From Siphonodentalium dalli (Eukaryota; Mollusca; Scaphopoda; Gadilida; Siphonodentaliidae): 64,000 nt of DNA. The stretch covers positions 38,226,194 to 38,290,193 of the forward strand of contig CP136069.1 of NCBI GenBank assembly GCA_032622095.1, in the 5' to 3' direction. The position numbers and the translations under genes were made by a program. The notes under the pieces were generated by a model that worked only from the letters and a program-made list of their open reading frames with translations, was not told the DNA's origin and made no database searches. Shown here one piece after another: positions 8,006 to 19,625 of this stretch (the stretch's first letter is position 1; every line of letters starts with the position of its first letter).

Positions 8006-9189
8006 GATATCTTTGTTACCCCCACGTATAGGAGTGATCGATATACATGACATATAAATACAGTTGGATTAAAGTGGGCTCCCCTGGCCAGTGTGGTGGG
8101 CCATTATGTACAAGTATGGAGAGGTGTTGGAAACCACGAGAGTGAAGCATATATGCATTTGAATGTTCACAACAGCTTTTGTTGCAGGAAAATCTGATTT
8201 GTCCAACAGATATGAAAGTTAGTCGTTACAACATGCGTGGGTGTTGAGAAGATAATTACAATTGACGTGATACGGGTTGCTGTACGCCATTCCTTATCAT
8301 TGTGCTGAGAACGTACAGGAACTTCGCAGAATATAGTACTATAGTTCTTTGAGGCAGTGAGATATGTGTTCTGTTAGGGTTTCCAGAGAACTACCGAGGA
8401 GGGTTGCTACCAGGTCATCTCTGGCTAACGACGCAAGGTGAAAATATTCGGGTATGCCGAAACGAGAGATGAGTAATAGAAATCAGTGTTTTTTAACTTT
8501 GAAGTCCTATTATTTATCGCTCAGCTTTAAGTTTGCGCACTAACGGATGTGTGAAAAATAGTAATGCGCGAATTTAAATACTAGTGTAAAGGTAGCTAAA
8601 ATTTAATACACAGTAGTAAATCAAACCGGTATAATATAACTAGAAATTGAAGCGCGTGTCTGCGTTTAAATGTCCAGTGTGGTCGCGATATATGTCCTAG
8701 CGGCTAAATCGACGTTAAACTCTCAATCAATCAATAAATCAATCAATAAATGTCTAGTCTATAGTGAGGTGAAATCAGTTGTCCGCGAATACGACATGAC
8801 ACGTTCAGTCTGGCCCACAGACACAAATAACGTTTTGACGTCATGACGCCGTAACTGCTTTCATTTAGCTAACAAATGCATCTGATCTAATATAAACATA
8901 TATAGATGCAGGACATATTCATATCAACTAACTCTCTATATATCAATACTTCAGTTGTCCATTGGTACATATCAGAAGTTGTGAAGTAGCAAATTCGTTT
9001 CATTGCTTATTCCGCGATTTTGTGGAGAGAAAAAAATGGCCTGAAGTCACGTGATTTTTTTCACGAAAAAGTTGTGTCGCTAACAATTTCACCTTCACGG
9101 TATACTGTAAATTATGTGTGACGTCACAAGTGCGTACGCCCGCATATTACCTATACACGACCTATATGCTCGTTATTATGAGCATGTTT
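8000..9189. other. Non-coding stretch of unit 1
   Basis: No open frame of note. It contains a short retroposon-like tail at 8694-8750, two CRE-like TGACGTCA sites (8836-8843, 9119-9126) and a small palindrome around 9168-9185 (TGCTCGTTATTATGAGCA). Equivalents in units 2 and 3 show nothing further. Confidence 0.7.
8694..8750 (+). repeat. Retroposon-like 3' tail ending in (AATC)n
   Basis: GGCTAAATCGACGTTAAACTC followed by AATCAATCAATAA-type tetranucleotide repeats resembles the 3' tail of SINE/LINE families of marine invertebrates. Copies lie at about 32290-32348 and 57300-57358. No tRNA-like head is evident upstream. Confidence 0.45.
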
Positions 9190-9655
9190 GAGTAATAGGT
9201 TCACTGAGAAGTAAATATTGCCTCGTTTTCAATTGCTAAGAATTGCTTCCAAGGCTTTCCATCGTTCCCCATACTTTTGACTTCTATCATTCAAGGAATA
9301 TGTGTTTAGAGTTTCAATTCTTTCATAATATTTCAAAAATTACATAAGTCCATTTACAGTTGGGTTGGTAGCTCTCATTTTACATGAGTATATAAATGTT
9401 CTATGCAATATTGTGCATATATCCAGAGTATCACTGGGATATATATCTCCATGCATACCTAAGACAATATACTCTGGTTTTAATTCTAATGTAATATCAC
9501 ACATTTCTTTTAATCTATGCTGGATTTGAAGCAGAACTTATTTGGAATTAGGGCAATCCCAAAAGAGATGTATAATTGTTTATTTTGTGTTCCCGCAAAA
9601 AGAGCATAATTCTGTTTCTGACAGTTTACTCTTGAATAATTTTGAATGTTGGAAA
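9190..9655 (-). mobile_element. Decayed LINE ORF2 C-terminus, unit 1
   Basis: Read on the minus strand with stops ignored, this gives a typical LINE C-terminal region: LCSFCGNTK, HLFWDCP, EYIVLGMHG, then RWKALEAIL near the end. Several stop codons interrupt it, so it is a pseudogene. The C..C...H....C spacing suits the C-terminal zinc-knuckle-like part of L1/Tx1-type elements; the clade is a guess. Confidence 0.7.
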
Positions 9656-10333
9656 TAATTTTTTTTCAAATTATTTTCTGTGAATTGGGACATGAATTGT
9701 CGCTATTTTAAAAACATTACAATATTTTTTTTATTGGAAATCTATCTTTTCAAAACAATTTTAAGTTAAATATATGCAATACCAGATATTTATATTGGGT
9801 GTTTAATAATAGATATTGAAACGTGGCTTGAACAGGGGTTACACGTACATCATGCACTAGATATTTTTAGTTGTTGGAAGCGCTGCGGGAAGAGATAGCA
9901 CATTTTTATTTTATAAGTGACATCAATTCAGATTGATATAAACATGGTGGCCGCTGATGGAGCACATACCACCGTCATACGTGTCCGCGACAAACTAAAA
10001 ACTTTAAAAAATAGCTTATCTCAAGTTTTAATCATATGTATTAACTGAAATATTTAAATATGTCCCAGGTTGCGATATCTGCCATTGGCGCTCACCGTCT
10101 GAAGTAGCATATCATAACAATTGAAGTTATTTAGTTGACACAATCATGTTTTTTCATCACTGAGTAACTATTTCAGTCCTTATCAGTAAAAATATTCAAA
10201 AACGACCTTTCGATTTAACATAAAACAAGGTTACATTTGCATAATTTTGCTTAGTTTTTGGGGTATCTCTGATCTTTTCCCCCGGGTTAAGAGCCGCCAC
10301 ATGGCCTGGTATGATTATCCGACGATAACACCC

Positions 10334-10380
10334 CTATATATTCCAACGCAAAATCCCAGAACGATCATTGTCTCGACTCA
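10334..10380 (+). promoter_or_regulatory. TATA-type core promoter of the secreted-peptide gene, unit 1
   Basis: CTATATATT begins at 10334. Initiator-like sequence follows at about 10366 (ATCATTG) and 10378-10383 (TCAGTT). The ATG lies at 10423, giving a 5' leader of about 45-55 bases. Confidence 0.6.
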
Positions 10381-10422
10381 GTTTTGTAACTTGTATAAGC
10401 CGCTGCCAACGAAGCTACGAAG

Positions 10423-13400
10423 ATGAAGACAGTTTTAGCTCTAACCTTGGTCGCCATGTTGATGATGCAGCTCGTTCGGTCGGATGACGACACCGATGAG
10501 AGTAAACTCGAGGTTGGTATATACATAACATGGGGCTCAGTGCGGTTTTAAACAATATAGTACATTGTATGTAATGAGTGTGCGATTAGCAAAACACTAA
10601 AACCACATTGAAAACAATAAACAATACTTTAAAATATAATCATCACTTAAATCATAATTATGGACGACCGGAAATGTTGCTATGTCATTCTGAAATTACG
10701 TAAATCAGCAAATTGTCGTTGGCCACATCGCCAAAACAACATGATTCATCTCGTAAATGTCTTAAAGACATATTAATAATTACTATAGGTTATCGGCCGC
10801 CATAAGTAGAAAGCTGCCCGCATCATATGAGTAACAAAAGTCGGCCAATAAGTGGAAAACACAACCAGTAGAATAAAAAAATCGGCCAATAAGTAGAAAC
10901 GCGGCCAATAAGTCAACGGTAACGTAAATGACGTCATACGTATTTAACTCGATCGGCAAAGAATATTGGGTCGACGGAAGATAGATTGAAGTTGATTTTG
11001 GATGAATTACGGACAGTCACTGTTTGGGGAGTAAATATACATGTACGTTGATGAACTGCATGTATGCGTATCAATATCATTCCCATGGAAACTGACAGTA
11101 CTGTGAAATCGCTGCAAGTTTTTCACAAAGTTTATAAGAATTAAAATTGCTGGAATAATTAATTTTATAAAGCACAAAATGTTAATATATTCATCCTGTG
11201 AAACAATTATTGTCAATGTTGCTAATTAATAAAATACTTATTAATTGGTTGTTTCGACATTGACCGAGTTATGAGGCCTCGGTCTGTCGTATTAGCCTTC
11301 GGCCTCAGGCCAATGCGACAGACCTTGGCCTCATAACTCGGCCAATATGGAAACAACCAATTAATAACATATATTATGGACTTGTTCGAATTCGTGAAAC
11401 TGATAAGTTAGTACTCAGGTGCTATACCAACCGGGATGTTGCATTCTACTCGCCGAAAAATTCAAAGAAAATGACCATACCACTCCCTAGAAAACATCGT
11501 CTGAACTACACACAATTGTAAATATTTACATCTCGATTCGGGACGCAACTATCGGCGATAAACTCACACAAATGATTTCGACATTGAGCGTCATTGCATT
11601 TAATTATAATTAATATACAAGAATGGCGGTGTGTGTTGTCAATTTGGATTAATATTCGTAGAAATAACAACTTTGAGCAAGATTATTCTCCATTTCTTTA
11701 ATTGATTTTAATTAAGAACACGAGGACCACTGTGCCGTGGCAATATACGCCAGAGAAATTCACATATGGTTGCCATATTAAACAAATAATATATGAAGCA
11801 CGTTCCCCTTAAGGAAGAAAGCAGTATTATATATTTCTTTTAGTCATATATTTCATTTTAGTGCATGGAAATTAATAAATGTATGTTTGTCAATCTTAGG
11901 ATTAATATTATATAGACGATCTCACACGAGTTTCTATTTTATACGGAATTTATCAACCGAGTTCACTAAATTCTACTTGAGCCGAGGTTTACCGAGGTTT
12001 ACCGAGGCTCAAATATAATTTAGTGGACGAGGTTGATAAATTACGTATAAAATAGAACGAGTTTGATATACCTTTTATCACATGATCAAATAAACGCGAA
12101 GCAACACTAAGTATTCATCGAAAACAACAATCATAAACCATAAACCTCAGCGATCGCAAGTCGTTTAAATAAAGGCATGACGTCATCGCACGCGCTAATA
12201 TTACACACGTGTCTTTCCAATAATTATGAAGCTGGTTTTGTGGGTTACTTATGTGATAAATTAATATATTACCGGTACTCATGAAAATTGTTATCACCTC
12301 TTTCAGTTGATCTTCAATTCTTCACATTTAAAACGTGAATACACAAATAACTACTAAAATATGCATACTTGTAGTTTATAAATTCATTGGTATAGCTAAT
12401 GCTAGTTCTGTTGTCCGCTTTGCTCTATAGAGCACGTTTCGTCCAGGGACATATTGTCCTGGAATGGTCTTTGGCACCTTTTATATTCCATTTGACTTGC
12501 TATTTGCTATTTGACACGTTTGGCTGGTTAGGCACGATCCGCTTTATAATTCAGTGTTATTCAATTTCACTTTAAAAATGCGGATACACAATTATATTTA
12601 CCGCAATATGTATACTTGTAGTTTATTCATAACATGTACATATTTATATCTAATGCTAGTTTGAGTTTGTCCGGTTTGCTCTGTAGAGCTGCTTCTCCCA
12701 GGGACATAAGAGTTCAGGGATTTTAGCAATATTTATTGCTCATAAGCATGTTTTGGTCTTTTGGATATATATCTATAAAGATTTTTAAAAATTAATTAAT
12801 TGAACTGTTTCTTCGCTCCATTCGTTGAGGCTTTCTATTTGGGTTGGGTCTTGCTCTCGGGCACGTTTTGCTCTTCGGCACATTCTTCTGGCTCGACTTT
12901 TTGCTCATGCATGTAAGCACATGTTTCTGCCTTTGAGTTGGTTGCTTTTATAAGAACATTTTTCTTGTTTCTGGACTTTTGAGCCGCTTTCTTGCTCCGT
13001 TAGATCGAGGCTTCCTATTTTGAGTTTCTTCTTGCTCTCAAGCACGTTTTTGCTCTTTGGCACTTTTTTGTGGCTAGGCAGGTTTTTGCTAATTTATTTT
13101 ACCCTTTTTTATTTTTATTTTTATCAAGTTCTAAACAATGCCATTGTTGCTGTCAAAATGATTGTTAGTGTCCCTCTGAATCGACCAAAACATAGAAAAA
13201 ATAGATAGACTATTTTATATCTCACAAACTATATATATTATATAGCCTGGCGAAGATGGCAAGTGTTGGCTAAACAAAATTTCTATGTTTGAGGTCCCCC
13301 TATATATACCCCAATTTTAGCCTTGAACCGCGAATGGAAAGGATATGCTCTCATTGTTAACTGCGGGTGTGGAAAATGAGTAGTAATATTAGGAAATATA

Positions 13401-16400
13401 CGATGTTTATGGATGGGTTGGTGTCCCGAAAGCCTTTGCAAACGATCTTTAACGATATTAAGGCCTCGCATATATAAGATAATACATTAGCCTAACAATA
13501 TTTACATTGTAAGCCAGTTTATTCTCTTATATATGCGAGGCTCCCTATGGGAGACTCGCATATAAGATAATGCACTGGCACATGATCTTTAAAGCTGCAC
13601 CAGCGCAGCTTCCGTCACGAATGGGTTACATGCAGGTTACAAAGACATACACACAGAAGGAGTTTTTCAAACTTTGTGGAACATGAACACGTTCAAATTG
13701 TTCCCATGCGGTAGATTTATTAAATTACTATTGCCCAAGTTTGGAAATCAGATATTATTTAGACATCAGTAATCCCCACCCACTGAATCGAATACCCCAG
13801 AAGGTGCTGACGGATGACATGTCTCACATTTACATTGCAGAAATTGTCAGAAAAAGCGGCCGCTCCACTGGTAAGTAAATTATGTTTAATAATTTAGATG
13901 TAACATTCTGGGTTAGAACTAGCTTCGTCATCGCTGATCGGCCTATATATCGGCATAATGCGTCATCCACCTCACCAACTGAGCCGCATGAGGTTCATCA
14001 ATGTTACAACACGAAATCCATATTTCGGAATTTAGTGACTCTGAAGCAAATTTTACATTATTTGGACTGGGATGATGGGGAAATTACCAAATAATTTGAA
14101 AGAACGTTTGATTCATCCCTAACTTTTACCCAAAAAAAAATAAACACTTTGAAACGTCATGCCGGACACAACATTGGTTTGAAATTTAAGAGCAAATATA
14201 GGATGAAATTGTTCTGATAGTTTGCTTTCTAACGAACATCTAAAAAAAATCCTGTGGCAGCCATTATTGACTATAATAATCTCATAACAATAAGCCTATA
14301 TAAGTGTTCCTATGGCACCAGACGAATAACACGGCGTCAGCGAACTCACCTTTATGGACGGTGTAAACTGTTGTGTAAAGGGACACAAAGGCACTCGAAG
14401 TGAGTGAGTGTGCAAAATATAAATAAAAGTCTGTAAAAACCTCACTATTATGACGGACACGAATAAATAAACAAATTTTGTTCTTATATAAATTATAAAA
14501 AGTTATCCAATAATGCACTTTCGCGTGTTGAAACCATTGTAAGGTAAACAAAACTGTTACAGTGAATTGTCAACATGCTAATCGCGTAGAAAGTTCCAAT
14601 ATTTTATTCCAAATATTATTTTGAGAATATGCTTCAATGCTTAGACAAGCCTTGAAATAGTGTGTCTGTCATTTGCAGAATGAGGTCCCCAGAGGGTGAA
14701 TTTAGTGATGCTACCCCGCATAGCGGGCTAGCATCACCAAATTCACCCTCTGGGGACCTAATTCTGCTTACACCTGAGCAGAATGAGGTTCCCAGAGGGT
14801 GAATCTGGTGATGCTAGCCCGCTATGCGGGGTAGCATCACTAAATTCACCCTCTGGGGACCTAATTCTGCAAATGACAGACACACTATTTCAAGGCTTGT
14901 GCTTAGACCTTTTACAATTTTTCATTGCTTGATGACAGTTGTTTTACAAACATTTATAATATTTATTTTATTTTTACGTGAACCCACTGCAAAAGTATTA
15001 TGTCCCTTTAAAGAAGGTCCGCATGATTTGATTCCATATCCTGAATGTGCGTCTGTTCGAGACAGTCCAATCATACATCTCTATACTGACCGTTTCACAT
15101 AAGTTTTCATAATTCTCATAACTCTCATATCGTTATTACATTCCCCAATCTGCCAGAAACTGAATTCACATCCACATTTTTAAAAGCCATCCTATACCGT
15201 GCGGTGTGACTAAACACCGCACGGACAAGCCCGGACCGCCCCTGTGGAGTATAGGGGTGATTTTAGTGGCAATATATGTGCAGGTGAGTCGTGGAACCCC
15301 ACACACACACGGACAGGGGTCGCGATCACACAGAAGTGTCGCTGTTAACCCTCAAAATGCCGGCATCGTCGAATATGTTCGCCGCGAATGAAGCTAACAA
15401 CCCGGACCGCCCCTGTTGCGTATAGGGGTGATTTTAATGTCCATATATGTGCGCGGGTGTCAACGAAACCCACATACGCACGGAGTGTGGTCACGGCCAA
15501 ACAAAAGTGTCGATATTAACCCCTAAACTTGCCGTGTAGTGGCGTGCCTCTTTCTCATTGTGTGTTAATTGACATCGTGGACACTCCGATGCACCGTTCT
15601 CCTATGGAATCCAGCGACTTAATTTATTAGCTTCCTTTACCATCCCTGGTCAAGTGGTCCATCTAATCTGCTATGATCCTGGTGTCCCTGCTGAATTGAT
15701 ATGATGCTGGTGTCCCTGCTGAATTGCTATGATGCTGGAAGGCAAACTGATGCCGTTACGACAAAATACCGATATGTTTTCCAATGTTGTCATTTTCTCG
15801 GTGTTTGACTAATCCGAGCAATTTGAGAACAAATCGTGTCTGTATGAAACATCAAGAACATATGTATTCAATTCAATAATGATTGCGTTGGTGTTTGCAA
15901 AACGGCCTGAATAGCCATCTTGATTATAGTCGAATTGCAACAGATAATACAACCAGTATTAACATATATATAAATATGTTTTTGAATGTGTTCAGATTAT
16001 CCGAATACCGTGAAATTGAAAACTTTAGACAAAATGACGATACTTTTTCTTAACAGCATCAGTTTGCCTTAACATGCATCACCATAGAAATTCAGCAGGA
16101 ACCACCAGCATCATAGCACATTAGCAGGACCTCATAACCAGGGTGTACAAACACCATCGTCATTTTCACTAGAATCTGTTTCCAGAGGCGATATTTCGTG
16201 GGAGAACATGAATCAGTAATTTATTACGTGGGGGGGGGGGGCGGAGTTAAACTGCGATTACGCGGATTATAGGTCATTATTGGTTTTGAATTGCACGTGG
16301 TCGCCGGTAGCAGGTTTAAGGGGGAGACACACGTTTTGCATAAATCCAGCAAAAAATGGCAAGTGATTTTCAACAAAGAGTTTCTCTGGATTTATCTGGC

Positions 16401-17968
16401 AAACAATCTCGAGTTTTTCATATCAGCATCTTCATTGTATATATAATCTGAGCAGTTATCAAGAGACAACAAAAAATACGGAATTTAATACATTTGAGGG
16501 GGTGAAAATATTATTTAATTTTGTTCTCCCTTTCGGTACCAAGAACTGCTAGAATAATTAATAATTTCACACAAAACTGCAATCACCAAATAGCTTATTG
16601 CCTTGGCTCCATGAAAGGAGGCTTCATATCTTTCATAAAGTTGAGTTAGAATTGTAATTGCATAATATAGCATCATACCCCCATATATTACAATGAAGAA
16701 TAAAGCAGTCACAATATTCCAGCCCAATAGAAAACAGATGTTGATATGCAGTGTGGTCCACTCAAGCAGAGAGTAATCAACTTGAATTAGGCCAGAGTTT
16801 TAAGAGATATGGTGGCCAGCTTTAACTTGATTATGAAAACATGACCCATGCATAGGGGTGGCTTTCCGATAGTGTTTTGTTGTTTCATCAGGATACCAAT
16901 CATTTAATTGTACTACATGTAGATTGCATTCACCATATGCAGTGTCACATATTTATAAACACCCATCTATCCCGATACACATGAACAAATTATGCACAGG
17001 TGAAGTGAGAGGCGTGGATATATGTGGTCTGGTCTGTGCTGAGGTTGGTCTGTGCTGAGGTTATCCAAATAGGAAATCCAGCTGCACCCCATGTGAAGCA
17101 GACCGAAATATCCTAGTCTTAAAATATCATTTGCCCCCCCCCCCCCGCTGCAATTGAAATTATCCAACTGATGGCCATTTTAGTCCAAACCCATCGACAT
17201 AAAGTAGGAACATATTCAACTTTTCGTCGAAAAGCAAACCATTTCACACTAAATACTGGTTGGAGTAGCAACATATCAGATCAAATTTTAACCTAGTTTT
17301 GCTGTGAAATGTTGTGTCAGTTATGCCATTTCCAAAAGATCTTATTTGTTTAACTCTCGAATCCGGTTAAAATTGCTTCCGGAATTAGAATTAAAATTTG
17401 TCACGTGGCAGTCACCTCACATATGGACAAATCTCACATTCGAACATTTCGTTCTGATTAATTATCTGTATTGGCCCCCAGAGCACAACAGTAACAACAA
17501 ATCGAATACAAGTGTTTCATTAATTTTGCCTCCATAATACAAATACTAATAATAGCTAATTATATTAGCACTCGCACCAATCGTACCAAACATCTATTAT
17601 GTAGTGGCATTTCTTAAATACAAATTTTCCTCGACCAGTAGCCAACCTCGTTCTAGCCCGATAATCTCTAGAAGGCAATACATATTACGTACCTCAAAAC
17701 TTATCACTATGTAAATACGTTTGTATCGTCATCTTGATTTCATGTGTGTTGCTATATTGTATTGGGAGAGGTGCTTCATAAGTTGTAAGAAATTGTGCCC
17801 CAGTCCCTTTTGTATATTATGCAAATAAAATATGTTTCAAGTCAAGTCATGACATTTCCAAATGTTAAACGATTTAGCCAAAACTCCACGTGTCACCAAG
17901 TTTATTTTTGGAACAGAGAGTCAGTTGAATTTCGCGTGTCTTCGGTGTTCATTCAGCCAGACGAAACA

Positions 17969-18037
<69 letters not shown>

Positions 18038-18632
18038 AAAATAAAAATATGTTTACACCAAACATGGCATTCGTGGCACCAAAACCAGCGTGAAAACGTC
18101 TACATGAATCATCGAAAGTATCGCATTCTACAATACATATAAATATACAAGTAGGGATATTACATGATGTATTAGAGCAGGAGTGAACATTGAGTGTAAT
18201 CATTTCAACACTATGAAGTTTCCAATAATTAGCAATATCTCCAACTCAAATTGCAATTTCATGTTGATATTTTCACCGAGATGTAATTATAACTAATAAT
18301 CTCGGTTCCCTAGTACAGTTACAGTTTAATGCCATCTTACCGATTAACAAACCCTTCATAAATTAGGGCCCTGTGAATCTGCACTTTTCCACAAATGCGA
18401 AATCCGATATTGAATCAGGACTCGGGAGGCAGATGTCAATATGGAAAAGCATCTCGCTGGGGGATAACATCCTCGTAGTCGCAAGAAAATCGAGATCCAT
18501 ACAATTCTTCATGCGCGATATACTCCTCTGTTGTAGAACCGGGGAAAACGCAGTTGTACCAGCACCAGCAGCTCGTCGGAGGACATTACCTCATCGACCA
18601 CTAGCTCACTTGCTGACTGCACTGAAGATTGA
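10423..18632 (+). CDS. Secreted-peptide precursor gene, unit 1 (three coding exons, predicted)
   Basis: Predicted exons 10423-10512, 13841-13870 and 18537-18634 (stop TGA 18630-18632), all in phase 0. Exon 1 encodes a signal peptide: MKTV, a hydrophobic core ALTLVAMLMM, and a likely cleavage after VRS (residue 20). An acidic segment (DDDTDE) follows. Its donor is GAG|GTTGGT. Exon 2 is a 30-bp microexon (KLSEKAAAPL) with acceptor TACATTGCAG and donor GTAAGT. Exon 3 follows a pyrimidine tract (CTCCTCTGTTGTAG). It opens NRGKR, a possible convertase site, then a Ser/Thr-rich acidic stretch bounded by two Cys 21 positions apart. The 3' exon is at 20784. The product would be a precursor of about 70 residues, perhaps a hormone-like, defence or adhesive peptide. 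I do not recognise the family. Exon 1 and the promoter are convincing; the joining of exons is inference. Confidence 0.55.
11238..11367. repeat. 130-bp palindrome A, unit 1
   Basis: Inverted arms TTATTAATTGGTTGTTT / AAACAACCAATTAATAA with matching inner parts (CCGAGTTATGAGGCC / GGCCTCATAACTCGG). Can form a long hairpin and is probably a MITE. Further out, 10513-11237 is intronic non-coding with several 'GGCCAATAAGT' direct repeats at about 10852-10912. Confidence 0.85.
11926..12062. repeat. Imperfect palindrome B, unit 1
   Basis: Arms TTCTATTTTATACGGAATTT and its near complement, about 60 bp each, with a GAGCC...GGCTC core and a doubled GAGGTTTACC loop. The doubling is absent from unit 2 (35969-36092) and present in unit 3 (60542-60676). 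Confidence 0.8.
12310..13085. repeat. Two diverged internal duplications in unit 1
   Basis: A segment near 12317-12450 recurs at about 12558-12700 (shared: ATACTTGTAGTTTAT, TAATGCTAGTT, TTTGCTCT.TAGAGC, CAGGGACAT). A second pair is at 12815-12895 and 12990-13075 (GAGGCTT.CTATTT.GGTT, CTTGCTCTC..GCACGTTTT). No gene is visible. Equivalents: units 2 (36355-37150) and 3 (60940-61700). Confidence 0.6.
13464..13580. repeat. Fold-back core, unit 1
   Basis: CCTCGCATATATAAGATAAT and, inverted, TTATTCTCTTATATATGCGAGG, followed by CTCCCTATGGGAGACTCGCATATAAG. Same core palindrome as in the TTAA elements, so probably a decayed member of that family; clean TTAA ends are not seen. Confidence 0.6.
14640..14907. 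repeat. Nested palindrome, unit 1 (hairpin of two hairpins)
   Basis: The outer inverted repeat runs from CTTAGACAAGCCTTG at 14640 to its complement ending 14907. Each half holds its own roughly 100-bp palindrome (AGGTCCCCAGAGGGTGAAT ... ATTCACCCTCTGGGGACCT). Unit 2 has only one of the two halves. Confidence 0.88.
15231..15570. repeat. Tandem pair of about 171-bp units, unit 1
   Basis: CCGGACCGCCCCTGT..(A/C)GTATAGGGGTG at 15231 recurs at about 15402, followed in both by GATTTTA, ATATATGTGC, CCCACA, GTGTCG and TTAACCC. Diverged satellite; no gene. The region 15570-16510 beyond it holds only short direct repeats (ATGATGCTGGTGTCCCTGCTG). Confidence 0.7.
16515..16780 (-). CDS. Candidate terminal exon of a two-transmembrane protein, unit 1
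   Basis: On the minus strand, after a possible acceptor (CTAATTCAAG), a frame of about 88 codons runs to a stop at 16515. It encodes a likely membrane segment around ICFLLGWNIVTALFFIVIYG, a second hydrophobic run MMLYYAITIL just after it, a polar loop (LTQLYERYEASFHGAK), and another membrane segment ISYLVIAVLCEII, ending SSSSWYRKGEQN. The spacing recalls the last two helices of four-helix MARVEL-type proteins, a weak match. It lies antisense in the predicted second intron of the peptide gene. The 70 residues from the first Met-like codon are unchanged in unit 2. No upstream exon was recognised, so this may be a pseudogene fragment. Confidence 0.4.
16785..17970. other. Non-coding intronic stretch, unit 1
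   Basis: No gene is supported. It contains a poly-C run at about 17137-17147 and a tandem GGTCTGTGCTGAGGTT repeat near 17028-17062. The equivalent in unit 2 is 42300-43500. Confidence 0.6.
17973..18034. repeat. (CT)n microsatellite, unit 1
   Basis: About 62 bp of pure CT. It passes directly into TTGAAAATAAA, whereas unit 2 has 277 bp more at this point. Confidence 0.98.
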
Positions 18633-18639
18633 TGGTGAG

Positions 18640-19172
18640 TATCTCCCGATAAACACACACTACCAAATTCTACCAATCACTTCAAACCGAGTGGTTCGTG
18701 TTGCTACAGCTATACAGGTGATGATGCAGATGGATCATAAAATTCCCTGTCTGTTGGTTTTTACACAATTATAAAAGCTTACGATTTCTTTATATGGTTA
18801 ATATAATAGCTATTCGTTATTGTTACCAGTGGTAGTTCATTGTGCAAAAAGTCTCCATTGAACTAGTTATAAAACTCTAGGGCTCGTATTCACCAACTGA
18901 GTTTATGTACATGTATATAGTCCAGGTAGTTTATACTAGGCGGGGCTCAATGCGGAGCTATATATATGATGGCTGTCGATCGGAGATATATAATTATATT
19001 GTATCTCACGTGACTTACCCGCCTTCTGATTGGCTGATAGCTGTACCCCTATTCCGTGTAGTGTGCGATCGTAAGATGGTCGACACTACACGCGGGCACT
19101 TCACACATGTTGTCCACTACACACATGTAGTCCCGGCCATATTACGTTTGTGACGTCACGGCTTTGCGCTTG
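18640..19172. other. Non-coding stretch after predicted exon 3, unit 1
   Basis: No gene. It has a short imperfect inverted repeat around 19058-19130 (GTGTAGTGT...ACACTACAC, and CACATGTTGTCCACTACACACATG) and a CRE-like TGACGTCA at 19151-19158. Confidence 0.55.
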
Positions 19173-19625
19173 TAGTTGAACACTTGTGTTTCATGCTATG
19201 TACTCTATGTGGTACAAATGTTGGGGACGAATTCCACCTAATATTGCAATACCCGTGTTTAAAAGACCTGCGAGTCAAATACATAAACAAATACAATTAT
19301 TGTAGACCAAACACCATCAAATTAAGCGAACATTTTAATTGTAAACGACGTAAAACCTTGAAAACCTTTCTGTATTCATTAGACGGGTCCTGATTTTATT
19401 CAAAAACTCCTGAGGCATACTATATACGCAATACATCAAAATCCGTCTTTTGTACAACCATGGGCTGTTCTCAATCAACTGTTTTATTAAAATATGTGTA
19501 ATTTTCACCGCGCACCAGTTTTGTAATTTGCACAGAAATGATATGCACTGTTCAATTGTATACCACCACGCTCTATTGTGTCATATTTGACGATCTGAGT
19601 GAATAAATAATTGAATTGAATTGCT
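19173..19625 (+). mobile_element. LINE 3' end fragment (CR1/L2-like), unit 1
   Basis: The frame 19184-19393 encodes the usual LINE C-terminus: CTLCGTNVGDEFHLIL, LKDLRVKYINKYNY and RPNTIKLSEHF. A 3'UTR follows, ending in AATTGAATTGAATTG. It resembles the younger LINE end in unit 3 (62975-63169), so both may be of one clade. Confidence 0.75.

Noticed and set aside
10852-10915. GGCCAATAAGT repeats as CCAAT-box cluster of the peptide gene
   Set aside because: They lie inside the first intron, downstream of the start, and are simple diverged direct repeats partly lost in unit 2.
17795-18203. Frames with long Leu-Ser or Arg-Glu runs
   Set aside because: Translation of the CT/GA microsatellite.
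18373-18774. 133-residue frame across predicted exon 3 of unit 1
   Set aside because: The same frame stops at 71 residues in unit 2, while the exon 3 frame remains open in both.
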